From Marinospirillum sp. (GTDB lineage: Bacteria; Pseudomonadota; Gammaproteobacteria; Pseudomonadales; Halomonadaceae), in NCBI GenBank assembly GCA_007116865.1, contig SKHR01000093.1, positions 1-8,741 of the forward strand: a DNA stretch of 8,741 nt. The letters run 5' to 3'. This document shows, piece by piece, positions 5,701 to 8,741 of this stretch (positions are counted from its first letter, which is position 1; the number at the start of each line of letters is the position of its first letter). The position numbers and the translations under genes are program-made. Below the pieces are notes generated by a model, which worked only from the letters and a program-made list of their open reading frames with translations, was not told the origin of the DNA and ran no database searches.

Positions 5701-6105
5701 TTGTCCCAGTTAAGAAAAATGCGCATGAAACAGCGTGAAGAAAATCAGCAGCTAGCGCCTGATATCTGGACACGCATCATGAGTGTTCTGGGTGTGATGG
5801 CCTGGTCTTTATTGTTGCCAATTCTGTACATGCTGGATTTTGCCAGACCCCGCCCGGAGACTTTTTTTGATCGTATGCTGGGATTGGAGGTGAGCAGTGT
5901 CTGGGATTACGATATTTTGTTGCAGGCTTTATGGCTGCTGTTGTTGATGTTTTTTCTAGCCGGGTTGGGGGTGGCGATCAACCATTACCGTAAACAGCAG
6001 CGAGGCGACTATTATCGCTTTAATCTGTTCACCGCCGCAGGCATCGCATTACTGGGCTGTCTGTACGTCTTGCTGGTGTTTGTGCTGCGCTGGCTGTTCG
6101 GATAA
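5701..6105 (+). CDS. Small three-helix membrane protein, uncharacterised
   Basis: This 134-residue protein has a basic, glutamine-rich N-terminus (R, K and Q within residues 5-18). Three likely membrane helices follow at about 25-45, 72-93 and 108-131. A polar loop after helix 1 contains F-A-R-P-R-P-E (47-53) and W-D-Y (68-70), and the cytoplasmic-type loop N-H-Y-R-K-Q-Q-R-G-D (94-103) separates helices 2 and 3. I recall similar unnamed proteins of this layout in other gammaproteobacteria, but this is unverified and no function is known to me. The start is TTG, chosen because of the well-placed AGGAG. It is divergent from the diguanylate cyclase and followed at once by an intrinsic terminator, so it is transcribed alone. 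A link to the cyclase is possible from position but not shown. Confidence 0.8.
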   Translation: MSQLRKMRMKQREENQQLAPDIWTRIMSVLGVMAWSLLLPILYMLDFARPRPETFFDRMLGLEVSSVWDYDILLQALWLLLLMFFLAGLGVAINHYRKQQRGDYYRFNLFTAAGIALLGCLYVLLVFVLRWLFG

Positions 6106-6140
6106 AACAGGGCTCCTTTAAGTGAGGAAGCCCTGTTTTT
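6104..6140. terminator. Bidirectional intrinsic terminator
   Basis: AAAACAGGGCT (6104-6114) pairs perfectly with AGCCCTGTTTT (6129-6139), and an inner CCT/AGG pairing narrows the loop. The stem is followed by T residues on the plus strand and by TTTTA on the minus strand. It overlaps the stop codon of the 5701 gene and lies 12 bp beyond the end of proS, so it serves both converging genes. Confidence 0.9.
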
Positions 6141-6151
6141 CTGGCTGAAAC

Positions 6152-7867
6152 TCAACGCGGTGCTTGCAGTTTTTGCTGCAAAAAGCTGACCAGCTGATCT
6201 TGTTGTATGAAGCTGGCTTCCTTGTCGGTACGGCCTTTGTACTCTAATTCCCCTTTGTCCAGCCCACGATCACCAATCACGATACGGTGAGGAATGCCGA
6301 TGAGTTCCAGGTCAGCAAATTTCGAGCCAGGGCGTTCGTCCCGATCATCAAGCAATACGTCGATGCCTGCGGCCAGCAGGGTTTGATACAGCTGCTCGGT
6401 GGTTTCGCGCACCCGTTCGGACTTGTGAGCATTCATGGGCACCAGCGCGACTTCAAAAGGTGCCAGTGCGGCAGGCCAGATGATGCCAGCTTCATCATGG
6501 TTCTGCTCAATCGCAGAGGCCACGATGCGGGTCACACCGATGCCGTAGCAGCCCATGATCAGGGTGGCCTGTTTGCCCTGCTCATCCAGCACGCTGGCTT
6601 TCATGCTTTGCGAGTATTTGGTGCCCAGCTGGAAAATATGGCCAACTTCAATGCCTCGACGGATTTGCAGCTTGCCCTGCCCATCAGGAGAAGGGTCACC
6701 GGCGACCACATTGCGGATATCAGCCACTTGAGGTAGTGGCAGATCTCTTTCCCAGTTGATGCCAAAATAATGTTTACCATCAACATTGGCACCGGCACCA
6801 AAGTCACTCATCAAGGCGACGGAGCGGTCAGCAATGCAGGGGATGGATAGATTGACCGGGCCCAGGGAACCGGGGCCAGCACCGAGGGCAGCGCGAATGG
6901 CCTCATCACTGGCCATTTCCAGCGGGCTGGCCACTTGGGGCAGGTTGGCGGCTTTGACTTCGTTGAGTTCATGGTCGCCACGAACCAATAAAGCCAGCAG
7001 TCCGCCGTCAACATCTTTGACGATCAGGGTTTTGATGGTTTTCTCAATCGGGAGATCAAACTGCTCAACCAGTTGCTGAATGGTTTTGGCATCCGGTGTG
7101 TCGACCAACTGGAGGGCTTGAGTCGGGGCCGGACGTTCGGTTTCGCGCGGCAGAGCTTCGGCTTTTTCAATGTTGGCAGCGTAATCGGAGCTGTCTGAAA
7201 ACGCGATATCGTCCTCACCAGAATCGGCCAGCACGTGAAATTCATGTGAACCGCTGCCGCCGATGGAGCCGTTGTCAGCAATCACGGGGCGGAAATCCAG
7301 GCCCAGACGAGTGAAAATGCGGGTGTAGGTCGCGTGCATCACGTCATAGGTTTCTTGTAAAGAAGCCTGGGTCAGGTGGAAGGAGTAGGCATCCTTCATG
7401 ATGAATTCGCGTGCGCGCATGATGCCAAAACGAGGGCGGATTTCATCACGAAACTTGGTCTGGATCTGGTAGAAGTTGGCTGGCAGCTGTTTGTATGAGC
7501 GCAGCTCTTTGCGAATTAAATCAGTGATGACTTCTTCATGGGTCGGGCCGACGCAAAAGTCGCGATCATGGCGGTCTTTCAGGCGTAAAAGCTCCTTGCC
7601 GTAATCTTGCCAGCGCCCTGATTCCTGCCAGAGTTCCGCCGGTTGAATGCCCGGCATCAGTACTTCCTGCGCGCCAGAGCGATCCATTTCTTCACGCACG
7701 ATGCGTTCGACTTTGCGCAGGGTGCGCAGGCCAAGCGGGAGCCAGGTATAAAGACCAGCACCCAGGCTGCGAACCAAACCGGCACGGAGCATCAACTGGT
7801 GGCTGATGACCTGAGCATCATTGGGGGTTTCTTTTACTGTGGCAATCAGAAGTCGAGAAGCACGCAT
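6152..7867 (-). CDS. proS: Prolyl-tRNA synthetase (bacterial type, with editing domain)
   Basis: This 571-residue class II aminoacyl-tRNA synthetase charges tRNA-Pro with proline in the cytoplasm. Its length matches E. coli ProS (572). Motif 2 is visible as T-K-F-R-D-E-I-R-P-R-F-G-I-M (137-150) followed by R-E-F-x-M-K-D-A-Y-S-F-H (153-164). Motif 3 is G-C-Y-G-I-G-V-T-R (439-447). The editing (INS) domain lies between motifs 2 and 3, about 225-405, with Lys279 in E-K-T-I-K, the position of the lysine reported important for clearing mischarged alanine in E. coli. It ends with A-D-I-R-N-V-V-x-G-D-P-S-P-D-G (382-396). The C-terminal anticodon-binding domain contains D-D-R-D-E-R-P-G-S-K-F-A-D-x-E-L-I-G-I-P (507-526). 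The start is ATG at 7867, with AAGG at a long 12-nt spacing. No residue appears lost. Confidence 0.97.
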   Translation of the reverse strand: MRASRLLIATVKETPNDAQVISHQLMLRAGLVRSLGAGLYTWLPLGLRTLRKVERIVREEMDRSGAQEVLMPGIQPAELWQESGRWQDYGKELLRLKDRHDRDFCVGPTHEEVITDLIRKELRSYKQLPANFYQIQTKFRDEIRPRFGIMRAREFIMKDAYSFHLTQASLQETYDVMHATYTRIFTRLGLDFRPVIADNGSIGGSGSHEFHVLADSGEDDIAFSDSSDYAANIEKAEALPRETERPAPTQALQLVDTPDAKTIQQLVEQFDLPIEKTIKTLIVKDVDGGLLALLVRGDHELNEVKAANLPQVASPLEMASDEAIRAALGAGPGSLGPVNLSIPCIADRSVALMSDFGAGANVDGKHYFGINWERDLPLPQVADIRNVVAGDPSPDGQGKLQIRRGIEVGHIFQLGTKYSQSMKASVLDEQGKQATLIMGCYGIGVTRIVASAIEQNHDEAGIIWPAALAPFEVALVPMNAHKSERVRETTEQLYQTLLAAGIDVLLDDRDERPGSKFADLELIGIPHRIVIGDRGLDKGELEYKGRTDKEASFIQQDQLVSFLQQKLQAPR

Positions 7868-7895
7868 GGAACAGCATTACCTTGAGTCAGTGGGT

Positions 7896-7911
7896 GCCCA
7901 GCAGGCTGGGC
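7896..7911 (-). promoter_or_regulatory. Palindromic hairpin in the proS leader
   Basis: GCCCAGC and GCTGGGC are exact complements separated by two bases. The sequence lies 28-44 nt before the proS ATG and downstream of the candidate promoter, so it would fold in the leader RNA. It might affect mRNA stability or initiation. No T-box or other known riboswitch pattern is visible. Confidence 0.35.
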
Positions 7912-7932
7912 TGGATGAGCAATGATCGGCGC

Positions 7933-7962
7933 ATTATGACGAGGTTGCCGGGGTGTCGGCAA
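7933..7962 (-). promoter_or_regulatory. Candidate proS promoter overlapping a hairpin
   Basis: On the minus strand TTGCCG (7957-7962) and CATAAT (7933-7938) are spaced by 18 bp, a fair sigma-70 match. Transcription would begin roughly 60 nt before the proS ATG. The -35 box lies within one arm of the inverted repeat at 7940-7967. Confidence 0.45.
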
Positions 7963-7967
7963 CCTCG
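7940..7967 (-). terminator. Strong hairpin downstream of the oxidoreductase gene
   Basis: CGAGGTTGCCG (7940-7950) and CGGCAACCTCG (7957-7967) form a perfect 11-bp stem with a 6-nt loop, starting 14 bp after the oxidoreductase stop codon. This is the right place for a terminator. The minus-strand sequence after the stem is TCATAATG rather than a T-run, so intrinsic termination would be weak. The same DNA supplies the -35 box and spacer of the proS promoter. Confidence 0.5.
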
Positions 7968-7981
7968 CTGGTGGCAAAAGA

Positions 7982-8741
7982 TTAACTGACGCGAATCAGG
8001 CAGCGTCCCCGCAGCTGTCCAGCCAGCAGTTGTTGGGCCAGCGGGATCGCGTCCTCCAGTCCACCCTCTTGCGAAATCAAAGACAGCGCCTCGGGGTTGA
8101 GCAGTTGCGCCAAGCGATCCCAGGCTTGAATACGCTGGGGAATCGGGCGGTAAACACTTTCCACACCCAGTAGTGCCACGCCACGCAAAATGAAGGGGGC
8201 AACCGTCGCGGGAAGGTCCATGCCTTGTGCCAGGCCGCAGGCAGCCACGGCACCGCCATAGTGAATCGAAGCACAGACATTGGCCAGGGTATGGCTGCCC
8301 ACCGAGTCGATGGCTGCCGCCCAGCGCTCTTTATTTAAAGGGCGCCCTGGTTCAGAAAGGGACTGTCGGTCAATGATTTCTGTGGCGCCCAGGCCTTTTA
8401 AATAGGCGGTTTCGCTGGTGCGCCCGCTACTGGCATGGACTTCATAACCCAGCTTGGCCAGGATTGCTACAGCCACGCTGCCGACGCCACCGGCGGCACC
8501 CGTGACCAGCACTGGGCCTTGGTCGGCTTGAATACCGTAACGCTCCAGGGCCATCACGCACAGCATGGCGGTATATCCGGCAGTTCCAAACATCATGCAC
8601 TGACGCCCGGTCAGGCCGTTAGGCAGGGGTTGCAGCCACTCGGATTTCAGCGAAATCTGCTCGCTCAGGGCACCCCAGCGAACTTCACCCAGTCCCCAGC
8701 CATTGACCAGTACCTGATCGCCCACCTGCCAGCGGGGGTCC
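7982..8741 (-). CDS. acuI: YhdH/AcuI-type NADPH-dependent acrylyl-CoA reductase/quinone oxidoreductase (5' end outside window)
   Basis: This is a partial zinc-free medium-chain dehydrogenase/reductase. About 252 codons are visible, while the family is near 325-330 residues, so roughly the first 75 are missing beyond the edge. The frame stays open to the last base, reading D-P-R-W-Q before V-G-D-Q-V-L-V-N-G-W-G-L-G-E, so the GTG at 8725 is an internal valine, not the start. Family marks are G-T-A-G-Y-T-A-M-L, the nucleotide-binding V-T-G-A-A-G-G-V-G-S-V-A-V-A and S-S-G-R for NADPH. Others are K-E-R-W-A-A-A-I-D-S-V-G-S, V-A-P-F-I-L-R-G-V and a final G-R-C-L-I-R-V-S. Characterised members (E. 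coli YhdH/AcuI, Rhodobacter AcuI) reduce acrylyl-CoA to propionyl-CoA, removing a toxic intermediate. The substrate here is inferred from family. It is on the same strand as proS with a 114-bp gap and hairpin between, so the two are probably separate units. Confidence 0.9.
   Translation of the reverse strand, partial: DPRWQVGDQVLVNGWGLGEVRWGALSEQISLKSEWLQPLPNGLTGRQCMMFGTAGYTAMLCVMALERYGIQADQGPVLVTGAAGGVGSVAVAILAKLGYEVHASSGRTSETAYLKGLGATEIIDRQSLSEPGRPLNKERWAAAIDSVGSHTLANVCASIHYGGAVAACGLAQGMDLPATVAPFILRGVALLGVESVYRPIPQRIQAWDRLAQLLNPEALSLISQEGGLEDAIPLAQQLLAGQLRGRCLIRVS

Noticed and set aside
7868..7981. T-box or other riboswitch upstream of proS
   Set aside because: The gap is only 114 bp. It has a simple 7-bp palindrome and a terminator-like stem but no T-box sequence or antiterminator arrangement that I can see.
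8723..8725. GTG 8725 as the start of the oxidoreductase
   Set aside because: The reading frame continues to the window edge with family-like sequence (D-P-R-W-Q before V-G-D). The codon is internal and the gene is truncated by the window.
1..8741. Mobile element, CRISPR array, tRNA or toxin-antitoxin system
   Set aside because: No transposase, integrase, spaced direct repeats, cloverleaf-like segment or toxin/antitoxin pair was found. The two small unknown genes are membrane proteins without toxin-pair features.

Overview
The window looks like chromosomal core DNA from a gammaproteobacterium. AlaC, ProS, DinF and the YhdH/AcuI-type oxidoreductase all read as close relatives of their Escherichia coli and Pseudomonas counterparts, as I recall those sequences. 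The base composition is moderate, and the gene set would fit a free-living, possibly marine or aquatic lineage such as an Oceanospirillales-like group. That last assignment is only an inference. I see no insertion sequence, phage gene, integrase, tRNA, rRNA or CRISPR array.

Layout from left to right. The first 23 bases hold the start of a minus-strand gene that leaves the window. Next comes a minus-strand pair, dinF (MATE exporter) followed by a DUF4442 hotdog protein. A 120-bp divergent region with a perfect inverted repeat separates dinF from alaC (plus strand, alanine aminotransferase). alaC collides tail-to-tail, with a 27-bp overlap, with a minus-strand unit made of a multi-domain diguanylate cyclase and a small three-helix membrane protein. 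A 185-bp AT-rich divergent region then leads to a plus-strand three-helix membrane protein with a TTG start, closed by a strong bidirectional terminator. The right third is minus strand: proS (prolyl-tRNA synthetase) preceded by a hairpin-rich 114-bp gap, then the 3' part of a YhdH/AcuI-type NADPH oxidoreductase cut by the window edge.

Most of the window is housekeeping or general metabolism: amino-acid synthesis, tRNA charging, export and acyl-CoA detoxification. The most interesting gene is the diguanylate cyclase at 3647-5515. Its periplasmic domain carries a CxxCH c-type heme motif. Its cytoplasmic GAF-like domain carries six cysteines arranged like a metal or Fe-S site. Its GGEEF domain is intact and has an RxxD inhibition site. 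It is a good candidate for a redox- or gas-responsive c-di-GMP switch with two separate cofactor sites, flanked by two small uncharacterised membrane proteins. No wholly new multi-gene system is evident.
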